DNA from: Gordonia sp. OPL2
Lineage (GTDB): Bacteria; Actinomycetota; Actinomycetes; Mycobacteriales; Mycobacteriaceae
Assembly (NCBI RefSeq): GCF_003797825.1
Contig: NZ_RKME01000008.1
Coordinates: forward strand, 1-64,000
Length of the DNA stretch: 64,000 nt
Reading direction: 5' to 3'
In this document: piece by piece, positions 24,560 through 32,921 of the stretch
Layout: each line of letters begins with the position of its first letter
Position numbering within the stretch: position 1 is the first letter of the stretch
The notes under the pieces: generated by a model
Database searches by the model: none
What the model was told of the DNA's origin: nothing
The model's input: the letters and a program-made list of their open reading frames with translations, nothing else
Made by a program: the position numbers and the translations under genes

Positions 24560-26854
24560 ATGAACTCCCAGCCGGACACGTTGCGCATCATCGAGGAGCG
24601 GGTTCTGTGGCTCTCGACGGCGATCATCCATCACGCGAACCGGGTCCGCCCGAACACGTCCGGGCTGAAGGTAGGTGGCCATCAGGCCTCGTGCGCGTCG
24701 ATGGTGTCGATCATGACGTCGCTGTGGTTCGAGCATCTCCGAGCCGGTGACCGTGTGTCGGTGAAGCCACACGCGTCGCCGGTGCTGCACGCGATCAACT
24801 ACCTGCTGGGTGAACTCGACGAGCGATACCTCACGACGCTGCGCGAATACGGAGGGCTGCAATCGTATCCGAGCCGTACCAAGGATCCTGATCCCGTCGA
24901 CTACTCCACCGGGTCGGTCGGTATCGGCGCCACCGCACCGATCTGGGGGTCCATCGCCCGGCGATACGTCGACGCGAAGTTCCGGTCCACCGGTACCGGT
25001 CGGCAGTACTCGCTCGTGGGCGACGCCGAACTGGACGAAGGGGCCGTGTGGGAGGCCATCCTGGACCCGACCGTCCGCGACCTCGGTGAGATCGTGTGGA
25101 TCGTCGACCTGAACCGGCAGTCGCTGGACCGGGTGGTCCCGCAGATCGCGGCCGGCCGGTTGGAGAGCATGTTCGGCGCGGCCGGGTGGCAGGTGCTCAC
25201 GGTCAAGTTCGGTGCTCTGCTCGAAGACCTGTTCACGCATGCCGGAGGAGATGCCCTCCGGGAGCGCATCTCGAGCATGCCGAACCCGGAGTACCAGCGT
25301 CTGTTGCGGTGTGACGCAGACGAACTGCGCATCCGACTGCCGGGCGACGGAGCTGGCACCGACGAGATCGCCGGCCTGATCGCCGAACTCGACGACGTCA
25401 CGTTGACCCGCGCGATCCGGAACCTTGGCGGCCACGACCAGGAGGCGCTGCGGAAGGCGTTCGCACAGATCGACGACGCCCGGCCGACCGTGGTCATCGC
25501 ATACACGATCAAAGGCCACGGCCTGCCGACCGAGGGGCATCCGCAGAATCATTCGTCGCTGCTGACCGTGGAGCAGTTCGACACGCTGGCAACCGAGATG
25601 GCCATGGATGCGGCACATCCGTGGTCCCGCTTCGCCGCCGACAGCGAGGCCGGCAGGCTGTGTGCCGAGACGGCGCAGCGGCTCACCCGTGCACCTGTCG
25701 AGTTCCGCACGCCGCCGGAGGTTCCCGACGACCTCGGCCGGACGCCGTCAGGGACGTCGACGACGCAGGCGGCCCTCGGTCGTGCACTGCTCGCGCTGAC
25801 TCGTGACGCACCCGCGGCAGCCGAGCGCATCGTCACGGTCAGCCCGGATGTCAGTTCCACCACCAACCTCGCCGGATGGCTGAACAAGGTGGAGGTGTGG
25901 TCGTCGACCGAGCGGCGCAACTGGTTCGACGACGACTCCGAGACGATCATGCACTGGCGCGAGAAGCCGACCGGCCAACACATGGAGCTCGGTATCGCGG
26001 AGACCAATCTTGTCGGCCTGATGGGGGAGCTCGGCGCCACGTGGAGTCGTTGGGGCGAGCCATTGTTCCCAATCGGAGTCATGTATGACCCGTTCGTGGA
26101 ACGCGCTCTCGAGCCCTGGTCGTATGGCATTTACGCCGGTGGGCAGTCGATTCTGGTCGGCACGCCGTCAGGCGTGACACTGGCCGCGGAGGGTGGTGCG
26201 CATCAGTCGATCACCACTCCGTCGATCGGACTCGAGCAGCCCGGGTGTGTCGGCTATGAGCCCGCATTCGTGCTGGACACGGAGTGGACACTCCTGGCGG
26301 CGATGCGACGGCTCGGCCGAGAGGACGGCGGATCGGCGTATCTGCGACTCTCGACCCGGCCGGTGGACCAGAGTCTCGCGCGCGTACCCGACGATCCGGC
26401 GGCCCGGGAACGCCGACGACGGCAGGTGATCGCCGGTGCCTACGCCCTTCGGCGGGCGGAGTCGCCCGCCGTCACGCTGGTCGGGATGGGCGCTCTGGTG
26501 ACCGAGACGCTTCACGCCGCAGATCGCCTGGCGGACCAGGGAATCCCGTCTGATGTCATCTGCGTGACCAGCGCGGGTCTGTTGTTCGAGGCGCTCCAGG
26601 CTCGTCGTGGACTCGACGACGCGCCGTCGTGGATCCTCGATCAGGTCTTTCCGGCCGACCGTGCGATCCCGATGGTCACCGTGCTTGACGGCCATCCGCA
26701 CACCCTGTCGTTCCTGAGCGGAATCCATGGTGTCCGCGGCGCGGCACTCGGCGTCAGCCGCTTCGGTCAGGTCGGCTCCCTGGCCGACGTCTACCGTCAC
26801 CACGGCATCGACACCGACGCCATCGTGCGTGCCGCGCTCGACCTGGTCAGGTGA
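24560..26854 (+). CDS. AceE/transketolase-like thiamine-diphosphate enzyme
   Basis: A 764-residue protein related to homodimeric pyruvate dehydrogenase E1 and transketolase. The ThDP/metal motif reads VGDAELDEGAVWEAI...WIVDLNRQSLD near residue 155, close to AceE GDGEMDE...NLQRLD. The catalytic-Glu region reads HMELGIAETNLVGLMGELG near 475, and the substrate region GGAHQSITTPSIGLEQPG near 545. It is shorter than AceE (about 900 residues), and no E2 or E3 subunit is adjacent, so it may act alone on another 2-oxo acid or ketose. Family databases call such proteins transketolase-like. The start ATG 24560 is the first after the repeat-bearing leader. Confidence 0.8.
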   Translation: MNSQPDTLRIIEERVLWLSTAIIHHANRVRPNTSGLKVGGHQASCASMVSIMTSLWFEHLRAGDRVSVKPHASPVLHAINYLLGELDERYLTTLREYGGLQSYPSRTKDPDPVDYSTGSVGIGATAPIWGSIARRYVDAKFRSTGTGRQYSLVGDAELDEGAVWEAILDPTVRDLGEIVWIVDLNRQSLDRVVPQIAAGRLESMFGAAGWQVLTVKFGALLEDLFTHAGGDALRERISSMPNPEYQRLLRCDADELRIRLPGDGAGTDEIAGLIAELDDVTLTRAIRNLGGHDQEALRKAFAQIDDARPTVVIAYTIKGHGLPTEGHPQNHSSLLTVEQFDTLATEMAMDAAHPWSRFAADSEAGRLCAETAQRLTRAPVEFRTPPEVPDDLGRTPSGTSTTQAALGRALLALTRDAPAAAERIVTVSPDVSSTTNLAGWLNKVEVWSSTERRNWFDDDSETIMHWREKPTGQHMELGIAETNLVGLMGELGATWSRWGEPLFPIGVMYDPFVERALEPWSYGIYAGGQSILVGTPSGVTLAAEGGAHQSITTPSIGLEQPGCVGYEPAFVLDTEWTLLAAMRRLGREDGGSAYLRLSTRPVDQSLARVPDDPAARERRRRQVIAGAYALRRAESPAVTLVGMGALVTETLHAADRLADQGIPSDVICVTSAGLLFEALQARRGLDDAPSWILDQVFPADRAIPMVTVLDGHPHTLSFLSGIHGVRGAALGVSRFGQVGSLADVYRHHGIDTDAIVRAALDLVR

Positions 26855-26859
26855 CCGCG

Positions 26860-27294
26860 TCAGTGACCGTCGGTCGCGATCGTCCGACTGTCCCCGCGGA
26901 ACTCGGCGATCACTTCTCCGCCGACGCTCACCGTGACGTCGTAGATCCCGTTGCGGCCGAAGCGCCGTCGTTCGACGGCCTCCGCGACAAGCACATCGCC
27001 CTCACGGGTCGGACGGAGGAATCGGATGTCGGCGCGGGCCGCGACCGCGGCGTCGTCGTGGCTGTTGCAGGCGAGGGCGAACGTGGTGTCGGCGATGATG
27101 AACACGTAACCGCCATGGGTGATCCCGTGACCGTTGACCATCGACGAGGTCACCGTCATCGACGTCCGGGCACGGCCGGGACCCAGATCGTCGAGCGAGA
27201 TGCCGAGCGCGCGGGACGCCGCGTCGTCGGCGAACATCTTCCGGGCGATCGGGTGCTCGGTGACGTCGTCGGCCATGACGGTGTCAGCTGCCAT
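26860..27294 (-). CDS. paaI: Hydroxyphenylacetyl-CoA thioesterase PaaI
   Basis: A 144-residue hotdog-fold thioesterase. The PaaI signature GHGITHGGYVFIIADTTFALACNS lies near residue 60, where the Asn and Asp-type residues of the active site sit. PaaI rescues CoA from dead-end phenylacetate intermediates (known in E. coli). It is the last gene of a minus-strand unit with an EthD protein and paaZ. The start ATG 27294 overlaps the EthD stop by 11 bp; ATG 27276 is a non-overlapping alternative. Its 3' end converges 5 bp from the AceE-like gene. Confidence 0.9.
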   Translation of the reverse strand: MAADTVMADDVTEHPIARKMFADDAASRALGISLDDLGPGRARTSMTVTSSMVNGHGITHGGYVFIIADTTFALACNSHDDAAVAARADIRFLRPTREGDVLVAEAVERRRFGRNGIYDVTVSVGGEVIAEFRGDSRTIATDGH

Positions 27295-27604
27295 CGAGAA
27301 CCGACACCTCTTCGTGGGTGAACAGCGTGGCGCCACCGGTCGCGAAGTTGGGGACGTCAGCGGCCGCCGCGCCCATCTCGGGTGACGTCAGACCTGCCTG
27401 GAGGGTCTCGGCGTCCGGAAAGTACAGGCTCGCCACCGAGTAGTACGGCGGTTCGGACCCGTCCAGCGAACCCGCCTTGGAGTAGGTGTATCCGGTCAGC
27501 CCGGGGACCTTGCTCGCCAGCGGGATGTGCACGCGCTCGTAGTAGTCATCGAATGCGGCGGGATCCTCGGGGCGGCCATAGCAGACGGCGACGCGAATGG
27601 TCAT
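27284..27604 (-). CDS. EthD-family protein
   Basis: A 106-residue small alpha/beta-barrel protein of the EthD type. Features are VAVCYGRPEDPAAFDDYYERVHIPLASKVPGL with the conserved His and the YYSVASLYFPDAETLQAGL strand-helix segment. EthD is required for ether degradation in Rhodococcus, but its role is unclear (known). Here it sits between paaZ and paaI, so it may support phenylacetate catabolism. The paaZ stop overlaps an ATG at 27610 (TGATG); ATG 27604 has better spacing from the AGGAG site. Either start is possible. Confidence 0.85.
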   Translation of the reverse strand: MTIRVAVCYGRPEDPAAFDDYYERVHIPLASKVPGLTGYTYSKAGSLDGSEPPYYSVASLYFPDAETLQAGLTSPEMGAAAADVPNFATGGATLFTHEEVSVLDGS

Positions 27605-27609
27605 GTCCA

Positions 27610-29649
27610 TCACTCCTTCTCGGCTTTGGCGACCAGCGTCAGGACGTCGTAGGTCGCGACGGGGTCGTCGTTCTGGTTGGTGACGACGGCGTCCCACCGA
27701 ACCTCACCGTAGTCGGCGCTCTGACGCGGGGTGATCTGTTTCGCGGTCAGGGTCACCGTCAGGCTGTCGTCGGCCTTGACCGGGGTGAGAAATCGCAGCC
27801 CGTCGACGCCGAAGTTCGCCAGCACCGGCCCCGGCGCGGGATCGACGAAGAGGCCGGCGGCGAGCGACACGACGAGATAGCCGTGGGCCACGATCCCGCC
27901 GAACAGCGGATTGGCAGCGGCGGCATCGGGATCGGTGTGCGCATAGAACGTATCGCCGGTGAACTCGGCGAAGTGATCGATGTCGTCGCGTGTCACCGTG
28001 CGCGGTCCGCCGACGATGGTGTCGCCGAGAACCAGTTCCGCGAGGTTCTTCCGGAACGGATGGATGTCGCCGATCACGCGGTCCGCACCGGCGACCCACC
28101 GTCGTCCGACGCTGGTGAGCACATCGGGCGTGCCCTGGATCGCGGTGCGCTGCATGTGATGCAGGACGCCGCGTATGCCGCCGAGCTCCTCGCCGCCGCC
28201 CGCCCGTCCGGGGCCGCCGTGCACGAGGACCGGCAGCGGCGAACCATGACCGGTGGATTCCTTCGCATCCTCGGAGTTCAGGACCAGAATCCGTCCGTGA
28301 TAGGGCGCGAGACCACGGACGACCTCACCGGCGAGCTGCGCGTCCTTGGTCACCAGGGACGCCACCAGGCTGCCCTTTCCTCGTGCCGCGAGGTCGACCG
28401 CATCGGCGGAGTCGGTGTAACCGATGACTGTCGCGACCGGCCCGAAGGCCTCGATGTCGTGCGGCTCCGGTGCGGTCTTGTCATTCGCGCGCAACAGGAT
28501 CGGCGACAGGAAGGCCCCTGATGCGCCGTCGGCCCCCACGACGTCGACGTGATCGGGATCGCCGAACACGATGTCGGCCGACTTGGTCAGACCGCGCAAG
28601 GATCGCAGCACCTCGTCGCGCTGCTCGACACTCGCCAGCGCGCCCATGCGGACACTCGGGTCGGCCGGGTTGCCGACGGTGATCGCGGCGAGACGGTTGG
28701 ACGCCGCGTCGACGACCTGATCGACGAGCGCTTCCGGGACGAGGGCACGGCGGATGGCGGTGCACTTCTGACCGGCTTTCACGGTCATCTCGGTGACGAG
28801 CTGCTTCACGAACAGGTCGAACTCCGGATCCTCCACCGCGACATCGGCTCCGAGGATCGAGGAGTTGAGTGAGTCCGCCTCGGCGGTGAAGTGCAGACCG
28901 GAGGAGACGACCTGGGGATGCGCTCGCAGGGTCGCGGCGGTGTCGGCCGAACCGGTGAAGGCCACCGAGTCCTGGCCGTCCAGGTGGCCGAGCAGATCAC
29001 GGGCGCTGCCGCACAGCAGCTGGACGGAACCGTCGGGCAGGATGCCGCTCTCGATGATGCGACGGAAGACCAGTTCGGTCAGGTAGGCGGTCTGGCTGGC
29101 CGGTTTCACGATCGAGGGCACGCCGGCGATGAAAGCGGGTGCCAGCTTCTCCAGGAAGCCCCACACCGGGAAATTGAAAGCGTTGATCTGTACCGCGACA
29201 CCCTGCCGCGAGGTGTAGATGTGCTGACCGAGAAAGGTGCCGGCCTTGCCGAGCTGCTCGAGGGCACCGTCGAGGACAACTGTGTCGTTCGGCAGTTCGC
29301 GACGTGCCTTGCTCGCGTAGCTGAGAATCGTGCCGAAACCGCCGTCGATGTCGACCGCCGAGTCGCGATCGGTCGCCCCGGTGTGGCGGGACAGCTCGTA
29401 GAACTCGTCCTTCCCGGCCATCAGGGTGAGACCGAGTTGCTTGAGGAGTGCGGCTCGCTCGTGGAAGGTGAGCGCGGCCAGGGCCGGTCCGCCCACCTCG
29501 CGGCCGTAGGCGACCATGCCCGCCAGATCGAGTCCGGTCGAGGAGATGCGGGCCACCTCGTGACCGTCGACGGCACTCGCCAGGGGGGTGCCCTCGTCGG
29601 ACGCGGTGAACCACCGGCCCTCGGCGTAGCTCTGCAGCAGGTTGCTCAC
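27610..29649 (-). CDS. paaZ: Bifunctional oxepin-CoA hydrolase / 3-oxo-5,6-dehydrosuberyl-CoA semialdehyde dehydrogenase PaaZ
   Basis: A 679-residue fusion. The N-terminal aldehyde dehydrogenase domain (about 1-515) has INAFNFPVWGFLEKLAPAF, FTGSADTA and the Cys block TVKAGQKCTAIRRALVP. The C-terminal MaoC-type (R)-hydratase domain (about 535-679) has DHFAEFTGDTFYAHTDPDAA and FGGIVAHGYLVVSLAAGLF. PaaZ opens the oxepin ring and oxidises the resulting aldehyde in aerobic phenylacetate degradation. The GTG start 29649 lies 15 bp from a palindromic operator shared with the paa units. It leads the paaZ-ethD-paaI operon and is transcribed away from paaABCDE. Confidence 0.95.
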   Translation of the reverse strand: MSNLLQSYAEGRWFTASDEGTPLASAVDGHEVARISSTGLDLAGMVAYGREVGGPALAALTFHERAALLKQLGLTLMAGKDEFYELSRHTGATDRDSAVDIDGGFGTILSYASKARRELPNDTVVLDGALEQLGKAGTFLGQHIYTSRQGVAVQINAFNFPVWGFLEKLAPAFIAGVPSIVKPASQTAYLTELVFRRIIESGILPDGSVQLLCGSARDLLGHLDGQDSVAFTGSADTAATLRAHPQVVSSGLHFTAEADSLNSSILGADVAVEDPEFDLFVKQLVTEMTVKAGQKCTAIRRALVPEALVDQVVDAASNRLAAITVGNPADPSVRMGALASVEQRDEVLRSLRGLTKSADIVFGDPDHVDVVGADGASGAFLSPILLRANDKTAPEPHDIEAFGPVATVIGYTDSADAVDLAARGKGSLVASLVTKDAQLAGEVVRGLAPYHGRILVLNSEDAKESTGHGSPLPVLVHGGPGRAGGGEELGGIRGVLHHMQRTAIQGTPDVLTSVGRRWVAGADRVIGDIHPFRKNLAELVLGDTIVGGPRTVTRDDIDHFAEFTGDTFYAHTDPDAAAANPLFGGIVAHGYLVVSLAAGLFVDPAPGPVLANFGVDGLRFLTPVKADDSLTVTLTAKQITPRQSADYGEVRWDAVVTNQNDDPVATYDVLTLVAKAEKE

Positions 29650-29663
29650 GATCACTCCATTCC

Positions 29664-29677
29664 ACCGTCCATTCGGT
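29664..29677. promoter_or_regulatory. Candidate PaaR operator 1 (paaZ promoter)
   Basis: ACCGTCCATTCGGT is an imperfect palindrome of form ACCG-N6-CGGT, 14 bp upstream of the paaZ GTG and 52 bp downstream (paaR orientation) of the regulator's stop. It matches the spacing of the site at 32892-32905 (ACCGATCATTCGGT). The reverse complements share ACCGAATG-NN-CGGT. The site probably binds the TetR regulator encoded next to it. Confidence 0.65.
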
Positions 29678-29729
29678 CGGTAATTACCATCGCCGCATTC
29701 CAGTGCCGTTGTCAAGGAGTGCGGGTGGG

Positions 29730-30341
29730 CTACTTGCGACGGAGCCCGTTGAAGGTCATGCCGACGACGGCATCCGCGAGCTCGTTCGCGGACGTGCCGG
29801 CCCGGGGTCGGTACCACTCGATGAGGGAGTTCACGGTGCCGAACAGCAGGCGGGCCACCAGTGCGGGATCGATGTCCGGATCGAGATCGCCCTCCTCGGC
29901 GGCGGCGGACACCAGATCTCCGACGAAGGCGTCGAACTCGCGCCGACGAGCCAGTGCGCGTCGCTCGACGGCGCTGTTGCCGCGCACGCGCAGCAGCAGC
30001 GTGACGTAGGGGAGTTCGGCGACGAGGATCTCGACACTGCGTCTGACCAGGTATTCCAGCCGATCGATGTAGCGGCCGTCGGTCGCCTGCGCCTCTGTCG
30101 TCGCGGCGAACAGGGCGTTGAGGGCGCGGTTGAGTGCGAGCTCGAGCAGATCCTGCTTGCCGGCGACGTGATGGTAGATCGACGACTTGCTGAGCCCGAG
30201 ACGCTCTGCGAGGACGTCCATGCTCGTGCCGTCGTAGCCCTTCTCGTTGAAGACCTTCACGGCGACGGCGAGGAGGGAATCGAGGTCGTAACCGGGACGC
30301 CCCGGACGTCCGGTCCTGCGAATCGCCGGTTGGGTGCTCAT
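29730..30341 (-). CDS. TetR-family regulator of the phenylacetate genes (PaaR-like)
   Basis: A 203-residue TetR regulator. The N-terminal HTH (about 17-65) has GTSMDVLAERLGLSKSSIYHHVAGKQDLLE. It lies between paaZ (minus) and a divergent crotonase-paaH-paaG operon (plus). TetR-type PaaR proteins repress paa genes and release DNA on phenylacetyl-CoA in Corynebacterium and Thermus (known). Three related palindromes in front of paaZ, the crotonase operon and paaA support that role here (inference). An operator spanning 30402-30419 lies between its start and the divergent gene, so autoregulation is likely. Confidence 0.85.
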   Translation of the reverse strand: MSTQPAIRRTGRPGRPGYDLDSLLAVAVKVFNEKGYDGTSMDVLAERLGLSKSSIYHHVAGKQDLLELALNRALNALFAATTEAQATDGRYIDRLEYLVRRSVEILVAELPYVTLLLRVRGNSAVERRALARRREFDAFVGDLVSAAAEEGDLDPDIDPALVARLLFGTVNSLIEWYRPRAGTSANELADAVVGMTFNGLRRK

Positions 30342-30401
30342 GGGCTCATCCTTTCATCCAGGCCTCGGAAAGCTCGACCGATCGTCGCCGAGGACTTGTA
30401 T

Positions 30402-30419
30402 ACCGACCAAAGGTTCGGT
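30402..30419. promoter_or_regulatory. Candidate PaaR operator 2 (divergent paaR/crotonase promoter)
   Basis: ACCGACCAAAGGTTCGGT is an 18-bp ACCG...CGGT palindrome. It lies 61 bp from the regulator start and 12 bp before the crotonase GTG. It overlaps the expected core promoter of the plus-strand operon, so binding would block transcription. It shares the TTCGGT half-site with operators 1 and 3. Confidence 0.65.
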
Positions 30420-30431
30420 TATTAATGAGGG

Positions 30432-31160
30432 GTGACGACGAACACCATCCGGATCGACGAGACCGAGCATCGCTATGTGGTGACCCTCGACCGCCCGTCG
30501 CGGCGCAATGCGATCAACGCCGAGATGATCCGTGACCTGCACGACGCGTGCGAGCGGATCGAGCGTGCACCCAAGCCGGTCCTGCTGAGCGGCGCGGGTG
30601 AACACTTCGCGGGCGGAGCCGATATCGGCGAGCTCCGCGACCGCGGCCGAGCCGAGGCGCTGGCAGGCATCAACCGCACCCTGTTCGACCGGATCGCCGC
30701 ACTCCCGCTACCGACCGTCGCCGCGGTGTCCGGGTACGCGCTGGGCGGCGGTGCCGAACTCGCCTACGCCTGCGATCTGCGGATCGCCACTCCGACCGCC
30801 GTGTTCGGCAACCCCGAACCGGGTCTGGGCATCCTCGCCGCGGCAGGTGCGAGCTACCGGTTGCCCGCGTTGGTGGGGCATTCGGTCGCCAAGCAGGTGT
30901 TGCTGGCAGGCGCCACCCTCGACGCCGACACCGCCCTGCGCACCGGCCTCGTGATGTCCGTCGTCGACGACCACGTCGCGGCCGCACACGCGGTGATCGA
31001 CCGGATCAACCGCCAGTCCCCGTTGGCGTTGCGCTTCACCAAGACCGTTGTCGACGCACCGGGATCGCACCCGTGGGCCGCCGACATAGCACAGGCGGTG
31101 CTGTTCGAGACCGAGGACAAGAACCGCCGCATGACCGCATTTCTGGAAGGGGCCCGATGA
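30432..31160 (+). CDS. Enoyl-CoA hydratase/isomerase (PaaF-like)
   Basis: A 242-residue crotonase. Oxyanion-hole segments are EHFAGGADIGEL near residue 56 and VSGYALGGGAELAYACDLRIA near 98. The active-site stretch is FGNPEPGLGILAAAGASYRLP. It is a candidate for the PaaF hydration step (2,3-dehydroadipyl-CoA). It is shorter than average and the second catalytic acid is not obvious, so the exact step is uncertain. The GTG start 30432 follows operator 2. It is first gene of the operon with paaH and paaG; its stop overlaps the paaH start (ATGA). Confidence 0.82.
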   Translation: MTTNTIRIDETEHRYVVTLDRPSRRNAINAEMIRDLHDACERIERAPKPVLLSGAGEHFAGGADIGELRDRGRAEALAGINRTLFDRIAALPLPTVAAVSGYALGGGAELAYACDLRIATPTAVFGNPEPGLGILAAAGASYRLPALVGHSVAKQVLLAGATLDADTALRTGLVMSVVDDHVAAAHAVIDRINRQSPLALRFTKTVVDAPGSHPWAADIAQAVLFETEDKNRRMTAFLEGAR

Positions 31161-32059
31161 GCACAGCCACGAATCCGGTGACACCGGCGTCACCGGCCAC
31201 GCGGATGCCGACGACGGTCGGAGTGATCGGCGGCGGCCGCATGGGTGCCGGGATCGCGCAGGTCTTCGCCACGCTCGGGTCGGCGGTCACCATCGCCGAG
31301 AGCCACGATTCCGAGGCCGCGCTCGACCGGGTACACACCGGACTGTCCCGCGCACACGAGCGCGGGGCGCTGAACGGGCGTGATCCTCACACGATCGCCG
31401 AGCGGGTGTCGACCGTCGACGCCGTCGAGCACCTTCCCGGAGATCTGGCGCTGGTCATCGAGGCCGTTCCCGAGCAGCCGTCGCTCAAGATCGAGGTGCT
31501 CGCTGCCGCCGAGAAGGTCGTCGGAGACACCGCGGTGATCGCATCCAACACCAGCTCGTTGTCGATCGCCGAGCTCGGTGCCGCGCTGCGGCTTCCGGGG
31601 CGTTTCCTCGGACTGCACTTCTTCAACCCGGTACCGGCGTCGTCGCTTGTCGAGATTGTCCGGTCCCCGGACACGTCCGACGACACCGTTGCCGCGGCGA
31701 GGGCCTGGGTTCGCGCACTCGGCAAATCCGAGGTCGTGGTCAACGACGCCCCGGGATTCGCCACCAGTCGTCTCGGCGTCTGCCTTGGGCTCGAGGCGAT
31801 CCGGATGGTCGAGGAGGGCGTCGCGTCCCCGGCGGACATCGATCGGGCGATGGAACTCGGCTATCGACATCCGATGGGGCCGCTGCGCTCCACCGACCTG
31901 GTCGGCCTCGATGTGCGGCTGGCCATCGCCGACCACCTGGCGCGGGAGCTCGGCGATCGGTTCGTTGCGCCGAAGCTGTTGCGTGACAAGGTGTCCGCAG
32001 GTGAACTCGGACGCAAGTCCGGACAGGGATTCTACGACTGGAAAGCAGGTGCACGATGA
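31157..32059 (+). CDS. paaH: 3-hydroxyacyl-CoA dehydrogenase PaaH
   Basis: A 300-residue NAD-dependent dehydrogenase. The Rossmann motif VGVIGGGRMGAGIAQVFA lies near residue 15. The 3HCDH signature region is SNTSSLSIAELGAALRLPGRFLGLHFFNPVP with the catalytic His near 155, and the C-terminal helical domain includes DRAMELGYRHPMGP. In the paa pathway it oxidises 3-hydroxyadipyl-CoA to 3-oxoadipyl-CoA. It is coupled upstream to the crotonase (ATGA) and downstream to PaaG (ATGA). The N-terminal 13 residues before the Rossmann core are Thr/Pro-rich and unusual but plausible. Confidence 0.9.
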   Translation: MSTATNPVTPASPATRMPTTVGVIGGGRMGAGIAQVFATLGSAVTIAESHDSEAALDRVHTGLSRAHERGALNGRDPHTIAERVSTVDAVEHLPGDLALVIEAVPEQPSLKIEVLAAAEKVVGDTAVIASNTSSLSIAELGAALRLPGRFLGLHFFNPVPASSLVEIVRSPDTSDDTVAAARAWVRALGKSEVVVNDAPGFATSRLGVCLGLEAIRMVEEGVASPADIDRAMELGYRHPMGPLRSTDLVGLDVRLAIADHLARELGDRFVAPKLLRDKVSAGELGRKSGQGFYDWKAGAR

Positions 32060-32835
32060 CGGTCACCGTGACCACGGCCGACGAGCTCGCCACGATCACG
32101 CTCGCGCGGCCCGCGGCGCACAACGCGCTCGACGTCACCACCAAGGTGGCATTCCTGGAGGCGGTGCGCTCGGTGGCAGACGACCCTGCCGTACGCGCTG
32201 TGCTGCTCGCCGCCGAGGGCCGGAACTTCTGTGTCGGACAGGATCTCGGCGAGCACGTGTCGGCGCTCGAGGCGGACCCCGCCACCGCCATGGACACCGT
32301 CGGCGAACACTACAACCCGCTCATCCGAGCGCTCGCCGGTCTGCGGGTTCCCGTCGTCGTCGCCATCCAGGGCGCCTGTGTCGGTGCGGGTCTCGGCATT
32401 GCGCTCACCGGGGACATCCGCGTGGCCGGTGAGGGCGCGTCGTTCGCGACGGCGTTCACCGGGATCGCGCTCGCCGCCGACTCGGGTCTCAGTCACAGCC
32501 TCGTCGCGGCACTCGGGCCGAGTCGGGCGTCGGGGCTCATGTTGCTCGGCGACAAGGTCGGCGCCGCTACGGCGGCGGACTGGGGTCTGGTGCACCGCGT
32601 CGTGCCCGACGACGCTGTCCTCGGTGCCGCCACGGAGATCGCGGCCAGGCTTGCGGCCGGCCCCACCGAGGCCTTCCGGCAGGTCAAGTCGCTCATCACG
32701 CATCCGTCGCCTGACCTCGACCACGCGCTCGATCGGGAGGCCACCGCGCAGTCCGCCCTCGGCGTCACCGTGGACCACAAGGCCGCGGTCGGCGCGTTCC
32801 TGGCCAAGCAGAAGCCGGAGTTCGTCGGCCGCTGA
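32056..32835 (+). CDS. paaG: 2-(1,2-epoxy-1,2-dihydrophenyl)acetyl-CoA isomerase PaaG
   Basis: A 259-residue crotonase-fold isomerase. RNFCVGQDLGEHV matches the PaaG-type FCAGQDL oxyanion segment. AADSGLSHSLVAALG places an Asp where PaaG has its isomerisation Asp, instead of the Glu pair of hydratases. PaaG converts the ring-epoxide of phenylacetyl-CoA to oxepin-CoA. Operon position after paaH and before the paaABCDE unit fits. A PaaR-type operator and a new promoter follow its stop. Confidence 0.87.
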   Translation: MTVTVTTADELATITLARPAAHNALDVTTKVAFLEAVRSVADDPAVRAVLLAAEGRNFCVGQDLGEHVSALEADPATAMDTVGEHYNPLIRALAGLRVPVVVAIQGACVGAGLGIALTGDIRVAGEGASFATAFTGIALAADSGLSHSLVAALGPSRASGLMLLGDKVGAATAADWGLVHRVVPDDAVLGAATEIAARLAAGPTEAFRQVKSLITHPSPDLDHALDREATAQSALGVTVDHKAAVGAFLAKQKPEFVGR

Positions 32836-32891
32836 GCCGTCGTCGAGCCACGCCTTGTGTTGTGGCTCACTCTCCTGCATACTGATAACCA

Positions 32892-32905
32892 ACCGATCAT
32901 TCGGT
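32892..32905. promoter_or_regulatory. Candidate PaaR operator 3 (paaABCDE promoter)
   Basis: ACCGATCATTCGGT, an ACCG-N6-CGGT palindrome 16 bp upstream of the paaA ATG. It is the cleanest of the three paa operators and equals operator 1 at all but two central positions. It indicates a separate, co-regulated promoter for paaABCDE. Confidence 0.7.
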
Positions 32906-32921
32906 ATTGAAAGTAGGAAGT

